A stretch of 64,000 nt of DNA from Pollenia angustigena (lineage: Eukaryota; Arthropoda; Insecta; Diptera; Polleniidae): the NCBI GenBank assembly GCA_930367215.1, contig OV884058.1, positions 223,304,208-223,368,207 of the forward strand, given 5' to 3'. A model generated the notes under the pieces. It was not told the origin of the DNA, made no database searches, and saw only the letters and a list, made by a program, of their open reading frames with translations. This document shows, one piece after another, positions 34,743 through 46,105 of this stretch. How positions within the stretch are numbered: the stretch's first letter is position 1; every line of letters begins with the position of its first letter. The position numbers were made by a program, and so were the translations under genes.

Positions 34743-35378
34743 AAGGCGCCCGTACACGACATGCATTTGTCATCTGACATGTCAAATTTTCAAGTCACAT
34801 GTAACTGTTCATGTCTGTCAAAATTGCTGTTTTACAGGTTTATAATATTCGGTCACAAACGTACATGTTATTTGCTTCTGACATTGTCTCTGTTTTTTTT
34901 TTCGCATTGTTATTGCAGAAACCAAAGTAGTTCTCGGTTTCAAAATAGCTTGCTGCCGCCACGAAAATATTTATTTGCGCCGTAAAATAATTTAGCCATC
35001 TTAACATTTTTTTCTTTTATTTTGAAGATACCAATTTAGAATTATATAATGAAACGGTTTTTATGTATATATTTACATAAATTCTATTCAATGGTGAGAT
35101 GAGCATACATATCTTGGTATTGTAAAATATTAACTTCAGCCGGCTAATGATTCCGTCAATAGTTGACGCCGCTGCCAGTTTCTTCCCGGCATAGATTTCT
35201 GATGTCAGATGGTTTGTCAGAAGAAAATAGAGCACGCTCTAATTGAAATTTTGTCAGATGACTTTGCGTCTGACTTTTACAGAAGCAAAGTTATAAAGGT
35301 AACACACGACATGTATGTGTTTTGCAGTGGTAAATTTGACATGTCAGATGACAAAAACATGTCGTCTATACGCTCCTT
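34743..35378. mobile_element. 636-bp TIR element, ACGACATGYATTTGTCATC ends
   Basis: The subterminal words ACGACATGCATTTGTCATCT and, inverted from the right, ACGACATGTTTTTGTCATCT continue through GACATGTCAAATTT on both sides, giving a terminal inverted repeat of about 50 bp. The word GACATGT recurs internally. I see no clear target duplication. It is non-coding. Confidence 0.6.
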
Positions 35379-35470
35379 AAGGCGTTATCGTTAACGCCTG
35401 AGTTATTTTTTATAATAGATTAAAGTAACACACAAGCTGTCTTCTTTAATCTATTACAAAAAACGACTAA

Positions 35471-35692
35471 CTGAGCTACCTAAATAGGAGCGGCAAGCGT
35501 CTGTTTTATGTCAAAACTTTTCATTTTCATAGAGTTTATACGAAACAAACCTTTAGAACGCGAATTTAACACCACCCGGCTGTAAAATCTTATTTGATAG
35601 ATCGCTTGGTCATCTTATTTTATTGAAAATGTATTGGCAATAGAATTTGCATGTTTAAAAAAACGCTTGCCGCTCTTGTTTAGGTAGCTCTG
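35471..35692. mobile_element. Harbinger-type MITE, copy 4 (TAA duplication)
   Basis: CTGAGCTACCTAAATAGGAG at the left and CAGAGCTACCTAAACAAGAG inverted at the right, with TAA on both sides (35468-35470, 35693-35695). Only the ends and a few interior words agree with the other copies, so this is a diverged or shortened subfamily. It lies between the inverted words GGCGTTATCGTTAACGCC (about 35380) and GGCGTTAACGACAACG (about 35696), which may be remains of an older element. Confidence 0.65.
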
Positions 35693-36432
35693 TAAGGCGT
35701 TAACGACAACGTCTTACATAACTTATAAAACAGTAATCGTTTTTGTGAAAATTTATTGTAGTAATGGAAAAAAAATGTATCTATGTATGTAAATTTTTGT
35801 TAAGACCTTTCAATATATTTTGATTGAATTAAGTGCAAGAGAAACACAATTTTTGCGGTAAGTGTAAAATTTGATTTAAAACAGAAATAACTCTGGGTTA
35901 AAAACGAATTATTTTAAGATCATTCTTAATAAGTCAAAAAAGACTTGTGATTTTTTTTAGTTTCTAAAATTCCTCACTTTCTAATTCAAACAGACGAAGT
36001 TTGTTTATACAGGCCGAGAAAAAACATTTTTCAATAATGTCACCTCCAACAAAATAGTTTTTAAAAAACAAATGCAAACATTTTATAGTCAATTTAACAA
36101 TTTTATTGTCACCAGGAAATCTACGATGCCCTTCCTGTTAAAATTTTTAAAATTCCTACGATATCTCTCTCTTTTTGTTAACTATCTCTTCATATCTTCT
36201 TCTGGCATATTTTTCTCCTCTTCTAAGGCTCTACCAGGCAATGAGCCTATGCATTGTAAAAAAGCTCAGTGCTCTTGACGTTGTGCTTGCAGGAAAATTA
36301 ATTAAATGATAGGTTTGTTTTCTAGCTCAAGCTTGTCTCAAGCTTAATAGCGGAAGAACTATTTGATTAGACAAATATGAGAAAGGCCATACGAATTGGG
36401 AGCCAGAGGATTTTTTGTGCAGCCTGTAAATA

Positions 36433-37412
36433 TCACCATGTCAGGTTAAGGCTGCGCATGAAGCCTATCACCTTGCCCAGTAAAAGATCATATATTTCAG
36501 TTGGGCTCATCATTTGCACCCCGAAAGGTTTCCACCTGGAAGTCCCCAAGGCGCGACAGCAGCAGAGGAGATGTTCCGACTTTTCGTCATCAACCTCACA
36601 AAATCTGCATATCGACCCCTTTGGCGAAATGGTCGTATATTTTTTTGAAATTGAGTTTTTGATGCAATCTTGTTCTACATTCAAAGACACGTCGCCTGAC
36701 AAAATATTGTAGGCGAATTCCACTTCGTTGCTCCAAAAATTGATGTATATTTTAATTTTGAAAGCAGAGAAAAGTAGAAAAATGCCTGTCCTGTGAAATT
36801 TGGTTTTTGTAACATACAATAATTTCGTGCAAATGGGGTCGATTTCATGGTACCAACATTACCCATTATATACAGCAGGTTTCTGAGAATGCAGTGCCCC
36901 GTAAATAGGCCAACGAGTATCCTAAGTTCCCCCTTCCCAAGAATAAGTAGCCTACCTGCCCTGCCACGGGACAGAGTTACAAATCTCCTGGATTTTCTTG
37001 ATCCAGAAATGGATGTCGATGTGTGAGAGAATTCATGTTCGGACCATGTTTGCAACGTTTCCTTAATATGTGAACCAGCAGGGACGCTGACGAAATCTTG
37101 AGGCCCTATTAATGGGCGGCAAGAGCCCCTGCTTGCCAAGCAGTCAGCCTTTCGTTGCTCACAGGGCCCTGTACCCAACACGAATTCAGCTCATTGTGTT
37201 TCTCCAGATTATTCAGAGATTCAAAACAGACCCGCACCAACCTGGACTTCACCTCTAAAGAAGATAGTTGTATAAGAGCGGGCTGGGTATCCGACATTAT
37301 AAATATTCTCAAGCATTTTGCCCTCCTGCTCAGATGTTCTCCAGCTCATATGAGGATAGCGTAGATCTCTGCCAGGAGGATCGTAGACTGCTCGCCTATT
37401 GGTAAGCCCCTT
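36433..37412 (-). pseudogene. I-group non-LTR element, RNase H and C-terminal fragment, minus strand
   Basis: Reading the minus strand from 37412, AEIYAI (catalytic Glu region) is followed by FIMSDTQPALIQLSS (catalytic Asp region), VKSRLVRVCFESLNNLEKHN and a degenerate WVQGPV segment of RNase H. After frame changes come GRAGRLLILGKGELRILVGLFTGHC (quoted: ELRILVGLFTGHC) and finally CRFC...EKSEHLLCCCRALG, the terminal Cys/His motif. This is the same protein region as 23618-24280 but a more complete and more decayed copy. The RT and everything upstream are absent. Confidence 0.75.
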
Positions 37413-37768
37413 TTGTAAACTGCAGCTGATCTAAGGATCTAATCGATTCTTCACTAGATGTTTGATTTAACCTTTTGAAGTATCATGTAGCGGCTGTGGA
37501 TTGTAGCAAAATCGCAATCTCTTAAAACTTTTAGATTAGGAATATTTTTTTTAACCTGGACTTTGTGTGGAAATTAGAATTGTCAAAGGATCTATCTATG
37601 TGCTATTGCTTTCCAGCAGAGCGTTAAATAAGGTTCCTGAATAACGATGATCAATCATGTATTAGGACTGCTACCTGTGTGTAAGGACAACATTTTCGGC
37701 CAGGGTCAGCAATCATGATTGACAGGATTAAACATTTAATGTTACATCCGATACATTATGAACATTAC

Positions 37769-37907
37769 CTGCCGGTTTAACGATGTCGAACGTCATCGTT
37801 CGCATAGAAAATTATATTTAAAACAAAAACAAAATTCGAAAATTTGTTTTTGTTTTAAATGTAATATTCTATGCGAACGTTAACTTTCGAAATCGTTGAA
37901 CAGGCTG
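37769..37907. mobile_element. 139-bp foldback MITE, copy 2 (TAC duplication)
   Basis: It is the reverse complement of 2192-2330 with one difference in my alignment. TAC lies directly outside both ends (37766-37768, 37908-37910). The two copies are 35 kb apart and in opposite orientation. Confidence 0.85.
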
Positions 37908-37910
37908 TAC

Positions 37911-38860
37911 ATAATGTTTCCAAACTTACATATTTTTAAGGAGCGCACAACAGGCCCGGTAGTGACCTAGATGTGTATCGTATATCGTACTGATATGGGG
38001 ATTTGTCCTCCTTTCAACCTAACCTCACCTTTATATTTTAAACCATTATTTAAAAAAATATCTAAAATTTTTGGCCGATTTGTCACACATTTATTTTGGC
38101 GATTTCGCTTAGCATCCTTTGTGAGACACCGTAGTGATTATCGTGAATTAGGTTAGTTATCGACATCAGCTTTACTAAACCTCAATTTCAATCTTGTCTT
38201 AAAAGTGGAAGAAGTGTTTTACACTAATAAAAACTTTAAAGGTCTCTTTAATTACTTCGTATCACTCGCTTGTTCACAAATTAGCTTTGACCAAACAAAG
38301 TTTTGTTTTCGTTAAAATCAAGTAATGAAAAAGTTTTATTTTTCGCGTATTGAGAACTTTTCCTGCTCCTTCTTTACAAATAAGCTATCCTTCTCTTTGG
38401 GTTAAAGTAATTTTCTTTTTGCTGTAAGAAAATAAAGAGAGCACAGCCTATAACGACCAAAGAAGAAGGATGTAAAAGTTTCGTTTTTTTTTTTTTAGAA
38501 AAACTTTAGCAACAACAACAAAAAACTGCAAAAGTATAAATAAAGGTATATATTTTATTGTTGTTGTTGTTGTTGCTTATTTCTAGACTTTTTTATATTG
38601 TACATACTTAGTTGTTTTTTTGTTCAGTTTGTGTTATGCTTAGTTAGTTAAGTAGAGCATTTAGATTGACAAAGCACGATGAAGAAGAAGAAGAAGTAGC
38701 AGCAGCAATAGCAGCAACAACACCAGCTAAATTGAGAGGTATAAAAAAGAAAAGAACGGGCATGTAATGACATGCCTATGTTTGTTCTGAAAAAAGCAAC
38801 AGTTGTTGTTGTAACTAGTGCTAGTAAATAAACGAGCAATTAGTGATGCCAACATACTAA
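37911..38860. other. Spacer with GTT/GAAGAA microsatellites
   Basis: A (GTT)n run is at about 38558-38576 and GAAGAA/AGC-type runs at about 38680-38720. I see no gene and no transposon ends. Confidence 0.4.
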
Positions 38861-38861
38861 G

Positions 38862-40075
38862 AATGTAAGAAATGGTGATGAGTATTAAGATTTCTTTCTG
38901 AGTCAACCTAAAGATGTCCGTCCTCCCATTCGGCTGGCTGGGTAGATGTCTGTCCATTTAACTTTATGCGCAAAGTACAGGTCACAATTTTGACGACAAT
39001 TTGATGAAAGTAGGCGCAATTGTCATTAGGACGAAGCTTATTGAAAATGCTGAAAATTTCAAATTTCCTAGATACATACAAACATCTTTCCTTAATAGTC
39101 TTTGTGCCATAAACTTTCTAATTATGTTGGCATTAAAGCCTGGTACTCTGTTCAACATTTCACGTGAAATGATGTCAAAACGCATATGAAAAAAACTTGT
39201 TCGGAATATCTATGAAATAATGTTGATGGAGTTGTACTCTGTTCATTTTGTGAAAACGTTCCGAAATGTTTCTGGCAACATTTTGTTACAACTGCGAAAT
39301 AATTTAAGCTGCACTTATTTCACGTGGTATCTTAATTTTTTAAGCAAAAGCAAAAAATCATGAACTGTAACCGTTTTTTATCCATATTAACTTTCATTTT
39401 TATAAATTTTTTATTAAAAAAAATAATTTTTAGTAAAATACATGTGGGGCTTGTTTACATATACAAAACAATGTCGCATACTTTGTAGAAATAAAAACGT
39501 GAAATCGTGCAAACTCGCAAGATAGGTAACATTGATAGATGTCAAAATTTTCGTGTGAAATAATCAATGTTGCTCAACATTTTTCACAAATTTTAACAGA
39601 GTACTATGCTTAACTAATTTCATCCAAAAAGATTTTATTGCAACATAAATCGTCCTACCCAATCTTCTTAAAATCGGTCCACATTTTACTTTAGCTCCCA
39701 TACAAATATCTCTCCGAAAACTAGCTTTAAATACCCAGCTTCCATATCAATTTTGATATTGATATAATTTTGTGATGATAACTTTAAATATAGCTACTAG
39801 TCACGGCAAAAGGTTGTGCAAGTAGGCCCAGAAGTGACTACAGTTCCCATACAAACCCCTCTCTCTAAATTTTCTTTAAGACGATACAATTTCATAAAGA
39901 TGACGATAATATTCGGCACAAAGGACTCCTTAAAGGTATCAATCTTAAACTCAGAGCACCGAGTCCGTGATTGGCCATAAATCCTTTTTCGAAAATTTGT
40001 CTGTATATACCGTTGTGTAGGGTATCAAATGGCCGGGCTTGACCGATTATACCTTTTTACTTGTTAGCACTGGTT
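38862..40075 (+). mobile_element. DINE-like element, second subfamily, split by a TTAA MITE
   Basis: The start 'gagtcaacctaaagatgtccg' and 'cggctggctggg' match the copy at 25170. The end 'gggtatcaaatggccgggcttgaccgattatacc...ttacttgtt' is the closing block of this subfamily. Internal blocks such as 'tcggtccacattttac' and 'cccatacaaa' recur. The MITE at 39137-39609 interrupts it. Confidence 0.6.
39137..39609 (+). mobile_element. piggyBac-type MITE, copy 1 (TTAA duplication)
   Basis: TTAA flanks both ends (39133-39136, 39610-39613). The termini are GCCTGGTACTCTGTT and, inverted, GCATAGTACTCTGTT. A second copy lies inverted at 58671-59176, aligned over its whole length. The words TACTCTGTT and TTTCACGTGAAAT recur internally. 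It interrupts a DINE-like element, which supplies the host sequence. Confidence 0.8.
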
Positions 40076-42309
40076 TCTTGTTTAAGGTATTTCTATTTAA
40101 GAGTTTAAAATGTTTGTGTAACAAAAAAAAAAAAAAAATCACTACATTTGCATTACTGTTTATATTAGAACTACTTTAAAGTTTGTTGCACAATAATACA
40201 AATTAAAATAAGATTTTTTTAATATTTAAAACATTAAAATAAACAATAATAGAAAATTTGCTTACAATTTACCATTAAAATGTAGAAAATGGAGAAAATC
40301 GCCAAAATTCAAAAAGGAAATTTCAAATCCTGTTGCTGTTTGTGCCTCGAAATGGTGAAAATGGTTGCCCTGTTTTAGAATTTAGTTTCAGAAGGGGGAT
40401 ATTTTTTAATACTTTTGTTGGGTAATTTGAATGGAAAAGTATCTGTTACTGTTTTAAATTTTTGTAATAATTATTTATTTAAAATTTTTATTTTCAAAAT
40501 ATTTTAAAAATGCACAACACGTTAAAAACCTTAATATTTTTTTTACTTTTTTTTATGCTTAATTTGTTTTTTTTTTTTATTAATATTATTATTTTTATTA
40601 CTTTTTAATCTTAAATATCTTTATTTTTCAATTTATTTCGGTTTGAGGAAAAAACGCACTGGATGTGAGGATGAGTGTGTATTTTTTTTTTTTTTTTTGC
40701 AAATTTATACAAATTTTATTTATTTATTTTTTACTTTTTGTATTTTTTTTTAAATACTTTTTACACTTGCTTTTTTGTTGTTGTATTTATTTTAGAATTG
40801 TATGCGAGAATGGATGAGTTGGATGCAAATCAGCATTTAATGTGGAGTCCATTCAACTTCACTTTTTTTTATAAAATTTTATTTAATTTTTTTTTTTTTT
40901 TTTTTTTGTAATTCTGCTTTTTCTTTTACCTCTGAGCAGTTTGAAATTCAAATTTTATTTAAAAAAACAACTCCCGAGAAACACCTTAAACAAGTGAAAA
41001 TTTAACAATATAACACTCAATATAAAATTGTTTAAATAATAACCGTTACTTTTGAAAGCAATAACCAAATTATTAAACTAATTAAATATTTTGATTGTTA
41101 GCATGTTAATTTGCATAATTTTAATATAAATCTGTTACTTTTTTCGTATTTTTATAGGTAGAAAAATTTTACAATGGGAAAAAAATAAAATTTTGCTTAA
41201 AAAAAAATTCAATTTGTATTGAATAATTTAAATTCTTTTCAAACGGTTGCGGCCGTTTTCAATGAATGGTAAACGATAACTGCGAAAGCCGACAAAATCG
41301 TTTGCAGATACACAACAAACAATATTTAAAGCTCACATACAAAAGCAAACATGTAGAGAAATCTGTAAAATACAAAAATTTATGCTCATATACGAAGATA
41401 CAACTAAAGAAAAATCAAGAAAAAATACAACAAAACTCATAGATACCTACACTCTCCCATTAAAAACAGTGTAAAAAGAGAGAGTATAATTGAAAAAAAA
41501 AAAAAAACAAAACAAAATAACAACATAAACAAAAATAATGCACCCAAAATGGCTCCCCTCCCCCAAAATGCTAACAATTACGAGAGATTTGCTGAGAACG
41601 CTCTCCCCCTCTTAACGGACTAAAAGAGCATAGAAAATAAATCTCTAAAACCAATACCACTACACAAGAGAGCATGAAAATTACAATAGAATTTAAGAAA
41701 ATGAACAAAAACAGAGAATCACAAACAATAATTTTATTAAACGGGTTTCTTTTTGTTTCCTCCAACAACTAAAAATGGCACGTGCAGAGTAAAAGCACCA
41801 GCTACAGCAACAACAATGACAATAAATGTAACAACAACAGCTTCAGCACTCATTATGCACAAAGCAGGAAGAAGATGAAACTAATAAGAAAAAAAGATGA
41901 AGAAATTGCATAAAGGAAAATAAAACATGTACAAAGACAACAAACAAAGGAGTATAGTACAGGAGGGCAGACCTAAAAGTTATTTTAAAGGAAAAAACTT
42001 AAATTTGGAAAAATTTTAGCACTCCTAATGGGTTATTTATATTATTCAAGTTCTAAATTACGCCAACCGAAATGGCATTCATTTATTGCCTATTTTTTAA
42101 CCAGTCTTCAGGTCATATTTAAACTAAAGAGCCTTTACGTTTTATGTTCACCTAATGTACTTTTGCCCGGCATGTATTTAGCAGTGTTCTTCTCAAATTT
42201 GCCACTGTGAAATGTTGAACATTTTTCGATTAGAGAATGTTCTATTTTGAACTCACAAGTCACCTGACATCAGCGGATAAGCTTGTGGCGCCAAATATAC
42301 ATAAAAAAT
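40076..42309. other. T-rich and A-rich spacer
   Basis: Long T runs (40540-40910) and A/CAA-rich sequence (41340-41990) give low-complexity frames only. I see no gene or transposon ends. It may be single copy. Confidence 0.4.
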
Positions 42310-42720
42310 TTTTTATTTCCACATATCGAACTTCATCCAAATATTTTAGAAAAACTAAAGATATTCTACAAACAAAACTGTTAAGCAAATAAGAATTATA
42401 AGCACCAGTCTTACTTGCAACAATATTAAAGCTTAATCAAAACAACAACAATAAACAGTGAGTTTATCTTTTCTTACATTGCCCCCTACAATTGGTTGGA
42501 ATTCACCCAAGATTAATTGTAGTTGTAAGTAGGTTAAGAAAAAAAAAACAACAATTTGCTTTATTGTTTTCGCAAGAAACTCAATAAATAAAGCAAGTTG
42601 CCAGTTAAATTTTTTTAGGCCGTGCACTTGCCAGTTTATTATCAAAGCAATTTTTTGGAATACAAAATTTTTAATAAACAAGATTTTGTTTGTCATGCTT
42701 AATTCCCAATTTTATACATT
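42310..42720. repeat. Rearranged copy of the 379-bp foldback family
   Basis: The words 'agaaaaactaaagatatt', 'aaactgttaagc', 'cttacttgcaacaatatt-aaagctt' and 'aacagtgagtttatct' occur left, and 'ggaatacaaaatttttaat' with 'aagattttgtttgtcatgctt' right. Unrelated sequence separates them, so the element is broken. Confidence 0.55.
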
Positions 42721-42733
42721 TTTGTAAATCATT

Positions 42734-43260
42734 TTAAACAAATTTTACTGACAACATTGTAAGATCTGACCACCGTCTGTCTGTACGAAGCTTAAGTTTC
42801 ACAACATTTACTTTTCGTTTCAACACATTTTTACTTTGAAGTAATACATTATCAGAATTTAATGACATTCGATTACGTATGTTTGATTTAAACAAATTCA
42901 TTGAACTGAAAACGCGTTCAACTTCTGCAGTTGAGTATGAAAGTTTTAAACGCAATACATACTTGCCTTATCATGAAAAGGGTTAACGTTAACTGCGTCT
43001 TTAAAACACTGAACTTCAGTCAAAAATTTTATTTTTGAATCAATATTGTTCCACTGCATGACTAGATAATATTTCTTTATAGGATTCAAATTGTACTGCT
43101 AATGGCATAATATCTTTTTGCAATGGGATGAAACTTTTTTAACATTTGAAAAGGTAATTTTTTGTAAAATTTTAAAATTAAAATCAAGTTTTTGATATTG
43201 CTTTCTTTGCTTCAATGATAATTTTTTGAATTTGCTTTGGTGTTATGACAAGAATATTTG
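42734..43260 (-). pseudogene. hAT transposase C-terminal fragment, minus strand
   Basis: The open part at 42734-42955 encodes YSTAEVERVFSSMNLFKSN followed by IRNRMSLNSDNVLL. This is the hAT dimerisation domain at the C-terminus of hAT transposases, where the (S/N)AxVERxFS signature is diagnostic. Upstream in another frame, about 42960-43060, 'NNIDSKIKFLTEVQCFKDAV' continues in the expected direction. Nothing of the catalytic core remains intact. The fragment may belong with the remnants at 44200-44560 and the terminus-like sequence at 44930-45140. Confidence 0.75.
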
Positions 43261-44199
43261 AAATTTGCAAAGAAGACAGAAGGCTCCTTTTACCGCGCAC
43301 GACCCGTATTCGAGTCGAAGTCATGACTAATTTGCGCTTCATTTAAGGGCAGAAGACGATGAAATTTCCCTTTTTTTGATATTAGCCACTTAAGTGAGTA
43401 GTAAAAAAACTTAGTTACAAGTAAAGTTTAATGATTCCGTAATGCAAAGTACATATTGTAATATTTTATACAACGAGAGAGAAATGGAGATGTGTATTTT
43501 TCGCTTAAAGGCATTTCATAATTTGTAAGTGGTGCTTTTAAACGAGAAATACACAAATAAAAACTCGCTTATTTTCATCACTTTCGTGCAACAAACTACT
43601 TTACTTTCATCGAAAGTGCATGAATACATTTTAAGCTTATTAAATTTAGTTTTGATGATACAATTTTTGTGTGTTGTTTATGGTACGTGTTTGAATCAAG
43701 TTTGAAACGAAAAATTGTGTTTTATTGTGATGCATTAATGCGAGATATGCATATAAGCAAAGGCTTATACACGAAACAATTTCGGCTATTTTAAGGGCCA
43801 AATACACTTGTCAAATGCTTGTCCAGCAGGCGAATTCACTCGTTGTACGTGTGCTGGACGTAATATTCGCTGTCATATCTAAATTATTTGATTTTCCATC
43901 GAGCATCGTCAGTGTGACACATACAAACACATTTTCACTTATACTACCACAATGCTATTATAAAAAATTATATATATTGTTGTTCAAATATCTTTAAAAA
44001 ATTTAATTATCTAATTTAAATTTATTTTTTTAAATAATAAGTACTATTTTATTAAAAGTAAAACTTTGTCTTGTATTTTAAGAATGCCAATGCATTTAAA
44101 AAAAAAAAAATTTTTTTCATATCCCACCTTGATTCCACATCAGATTGCAAATATTTGAAATTTATTTTATTTTTTGAAATTTTTTTTTTTTTTTTTTTT

Positions 44200-44560
44200 T
44201 TTGCAAAACTTTTGCATTTTTTTAATTTGTCGGGCTTTTGTTCCTTCCACCAATATAACCGTAATTGGAAAATACCAATGCTAATTGATTTCTGATGCTA
44301 TTTAAATTTAATATTTCTTTTACTTTTTTAACTGCATAATCATCGGTATCAACAAGCTCTTCTAACATTCTTAAATTACTCTAAGTTTTTTGAATAGAAT
44401 TCTGAAGCATCTAGCAAGGCCCCCATTTGGGAACTTCTTTTTGCGGTGGAAGGGGGACCAGGGCATACATTTCATTAAAAATTGTAAATATTATCGAATT
44501 GACTTCTAATTTCCTCTGCAACGCGGTTTAACCCATATGACAAGTACGTAACTTGTAACA
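44200..44560 (-). pseudogene. Possible second hAT transposase remnant, minus strand
   Basis: On the minus strand short collinear pieces such as VAEEIRSQFDNIYNF and, after stops, LEELVDTDDYAVKKVKEIL can be read. The charged helical character and position upstream of the dimerisation fragment would suit the region between the hAT catalytic core and C-terminus, but the resemblance is weak. Confidence 0.3.
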
Positions 44561-44589
44561 GTTTTGGATATAATAGATAAAACCTATTA

Positions 44590-44783
44590 CACTACGTGAC
44601 AATTTTTTGACCAAATGAATTTGACACCTACTCTTTATGTAAAATTGTCCGCTGAATCCGAATATGAAGTCAGAATTGTCAAAAGTAGAACAGTTTTCGA
44701 GATATTCCAAAATAACCGTTATTAGTGTTTTTAGCTGCCAGATTCATTTGGTCACGACTTTGTTGAAATTTTGTCACGTAGTG
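44590..44783. mobile_element. 194-bp MITE, CACTACGTGACA ends (TTA duplication)
   Basis: CACTACGTGACAATTTTTTG faces CACTACGTGACAAAATTTCA. GACCAAATGAAT follows on both sides. TTA flanks both ends (44587-44589, 44784-44786); a 4-bp reading TATT with ends beginning ACACTAC is equally compatible. CACTA termini with a 3-bp duplication would fit CMC elements, but the target ambiguity leaves the superfamily open. It lies between hAT remnants. Confidence 0.65.
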
Positions 44784-44929
44784 TTATTGGAAGCCTTAAC
44801 CATGTAAGGTGCTGCATCGGCCGAAATATTGAAGATCTTGTATTCAAATCAAAGCTCCAAAAAAATGTATTTATTAATTAAAGACCTCTTTGGAAGGTTT
44901 CTGTTTTAAGAGCTTTTTTAGGAAATTTA

Positions 44930-45140
44930 AAAAAAAAATCACTCACAAATGTCAAAATATGCAAAAATATGCATTAAAAACCTAAATATGCATTTTCACC
45001 AAAAAATGCAACAATATGCAAAAACAAATCGATGCCATTTTAACGATAATTTAATGACTCGGAAAGAGATAATTGGACGGCATCATTCTTCGACTATCGA
45101 CAAAAACATGCATTTGCATGGAAATCGCATCCCTAGTGAT
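44930..45140 (-). mobile_element. hAT-terminus-like sequence
   Basis: Reading the minus strand from 45139, CACTAGGGATGCGATTTCCA is followed by repeated ATGCAT, TGCATATTTTTGCAT-like words. Dense short subterminal repeats of this kind are typical of hAT ends. It lies where the 5' end of the hAT element with the fragment at 42734-43260 would be expected, but I could not find the other terminus. Confidence 0.4.
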
Positions 45141-45859
45141 GAGGCTTCAATAGCTCCAATAAAGGTCTACAAGTTGCGAATATAAAAACAACCAAAAGTC
45201 GGCTTAAAATCAAAATTAAGGGGTCTCTGGGCCCACTTAGCCGTATTAACAATTGAATCGTGCAGAAAGGGATCAACTTCAAAACATTCATTTTGAGATC
45301 ATTAATTAAAACAGTGTAGTTAATAATAATAAATGCAAGTTGTATGTTCTTAGCTCGTAGAGTGGAGAACTGAATTTAATTTGAAATTGTCTAAGATGAC
45401 ATTTTTACACTGGTTTCTTAGCAATACTCAAATAAGGTACATGATGTAAATGTCAGCAGTTACCTTTCTGCACTTAGTGACTCATTTATATTCATCCATT
45501 AGAGCAAAGTTACCTTTGCAAAGTCTAAATTTTGTTGGAAAGAAGGGGAAACAAGTGATGTACTCGCCAAGTTGCTTAGTTCTTCGTTCGTATTTGGTTG
45601 CATGTTTAATATGAAAAACAGCAACAAAAGAACGCACAATTTGTTCAAGTAAACAATGCGTGTGCAATAGTAAAAGAAAGGTTAAATGACTTTGTCAAAC
45701 TAAACTTTGCATATGCCAAAAAGGGTCATATTACAGACAGGAGACAGCCTCTCGCTTCAAAACTTTATTCTTCTGAAACATTCATTTGTATTTGTTTCCA
45801 TTTATTATCTTCTATGTTATGATTAGAACAAACAGAAGTTCGGAAAACAATTTTTTTTT
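45141..45859. other. Unassigned spacer
   Basis: I see no gene or transposon ends that I can support. Confidence 0.35.
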
Positions 45860-46105
45860 TTCTTATCAAAGTAATTTTTCGGAATACAAAATTTTCAATT
45901 GACAAGATTTTGTTTGTCGTGCTTAATTTCCAATTTTTATTCTTGATAAAAACACTGAAATTTATTGTGGAATAAATGCGCATTTCACTGGCTGCTTAGG
46001 CGGCCAGATCATCAGGAAACTTCACCCAAAGATTTAAGAAAAACTAAAGATATTAAACAAATAAAACTGTTAAGCGAATGAGAATTATAAGCAACAGTCC
46101 TACAT
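45860..46105 (+). repeat. Fragment of the 379-bp foldback family
   Basis: It starts 'tatcaaagtaatttttcggaatacaaaattttcaatt', continues 'aagattttgtttgtcgtgcttaattt', 'tgataaaaacactgaaattta' and ends 'ttaagcgaatgagaattata' (each landmark quoted in part). The right arm is replaced by the same alternative half that is seen at 11560 and 14096. Confidence 0.6.
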
